NCBI GenBank assembly: GCA_028281075.1
Contig: JANQKO010000186.1
Span: forward strand, 1 to 6,220
Direction of reading: 5' to 3'
DNA length: 6,220 nucleotides
From: Alphaproteobacteria bacterium
GTDB taxonomy: Bacteria; Pseudomonadota; Alphaproteobacteria; GCA-2731375
Position numbers and translations under genes: made by a program
Shown here: in pieces, positions 5,988 through 6,220 of the stretch
Position numbering within the stretch: position 1 is the stretch's first letter
Layout: every line of letters starts with the position of its first letter
Notes under the pieces: generated by a model
The model's database searches: none
What the model was told of the DNA's origin: nothing
Seen by the model: the letters and a program-made list of their open reading frames with translations, nothing else

Positions 5988-6080
5988 TCACCACAAAGAC
6001 GCAAAGGCACAAAAGCCAACCCTGTCGACCGGCGCGTCGCGCCAACCAACTTTTTCCGGTTCTTCGCGTCTTCGTGGTGA
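5988..6080. repeat. Palindromic repeat unit B
   Basis: The arms 5988-6006 (TCACCACAAAGACGCAAAG) and 6062-6080 pair at 17 of 19 positions. The 55-base interior carries its own compact palindrome GGCGCG-T-CGCGCC (6031-6043) followed by AACCAAC (to 6050). That 20-base motif recurs in unit C. The arm word (CCAC-RAAGA, CGC-RAAG) resembles the arms of units A and C but is not the same sequence. Confidence 0.75.
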
Positions 6081-6124
6081 TCCCCCTTCTTTCGGAATTC
6101 GGTGCGGCTGGCAGGTCGGTCTAT

Positions 6125-6220
6125 TCACCACAGAGGCACCGAGGGCACAGAGAACAAACGGGGTGATGGCGCTTCGCGCCAACCAACGTCATTTTGTTCT
6201 CTGTGCCCTCGGTGCCTCTG
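6125..6220. repeat. Palindromic repeat unit C, cut by the right window edge
   Basis: The arms 6131-6158 and 6193-6220 are a perfect 28-bp inverted repeat (CAGAGGCACCGAGGGCACAG, then AGAACAAA). The left arm is preceded by TTCACCA (6125-6131, overlapping the arm by a base), so the right arm probably continues past the edge. The 34-base loop holds GGCGC-TTC-GCGCC (6168-6180) followed by AACCAAC (to 6187), identical to the unit B motif at 19 of 20 positions. Perfect long arms suggest recent spread or ongoing correction. Confidence 0.8.

Noticed and set aside
5858..6166. Plus-strand frame of 102 codons across the palindrome cluster
   Set aside because: The translation (FTTKTQRHK, SPQRHRGHRE) is simply the palindromic repeats read as protein. 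Such peptides are a familiar false annotation of this repeat type.
5988..6182. Minus-strand frame of 64 codons in the palindrome cluster
   Set aside because: Same reason: it reads through the arms of units B and C and has no ribosome binding site.
5902..6220. CRISPR array
   Set aside because: The units are inverted, differ in sequence and length, and are not evenly spaced by unique spacers.

Overview
The window is GC-rich, apart from one short AT-rich island. It reads as part of a Tad/Flp (tight adherence) pilus accessory locus from a high-GC Gram-negative bacterium. The gene families and codon use (third positions mostly G/C) suggest an alphaproteobacterium, perhaps Rhodospirillales-like. 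That placement is inference; there is no rRNA or other marker.

Left part (1-2668): a TPR lipoprotein of the TadD type is on the minus strand and runs off the left edge. A 289-bp divergent promoter region separates it from a two-gene plus-strand operon. That operon encodes a small secreted protein made of the CpaC/RcpA N-terminal secretin-type domain without a secretin barrel, and then a response regulator with an intact receiver domain and a C-terminal GGDEF-like domain whose signature is lost (ADDTF). A 174-bp convergent junction (2669-2842) holds two small hairpins, a GGGAC-T-GTCCC palindrome and an imperfect direct repeat.

Middle part (2843-5562, minus strand): a compact three-gene operon, read right to left. 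It contains a TadE-type pseudopilin, a second TadE/TadF-type pseudopilin, and a large TadG-like protein with an N-terminal anchor and a von Willebrand factor A domain with MIDAS residues. The two pseudopilins start with GTG and keep the Gly|x-x-x-x-Glu prepilin-peptidase motif. The TadG-like protein keeps the Gly but lacks the +5 Glu. Expected roles: minor pseudopilins and an envelope-anchored TadG-type component of the Flp pilus machine, TadD as the outer-membrane lipoprotein chaperone or pilotin, and the response regulator as possible control. The pilin, TadA ATPase, TadB/C and the secretin itself are not in the window.

Right part (5563-6220): no convincing gene. It holds the leader of the tadE operon with an 18-bp palindrome (5660-5677), an AT-rich island (8 G/C in 70 bases at 5801-5870), and three successive large imperfect palindromes (A 5902-5969, B 5988-6080, C about 6125 to beyond the edge). 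Each stem arm is built from iterations of an 8-9 base CAC-n-RAGR-like word. Units B and C share a 20-base loop motif with 19/20 identity although their stems differ. This repeat cluster is the most unusual part of the window. Its general style (TTCACCACAGAGGCAC...) is a known but poorly understood class of dispersed bacterial palindromes.
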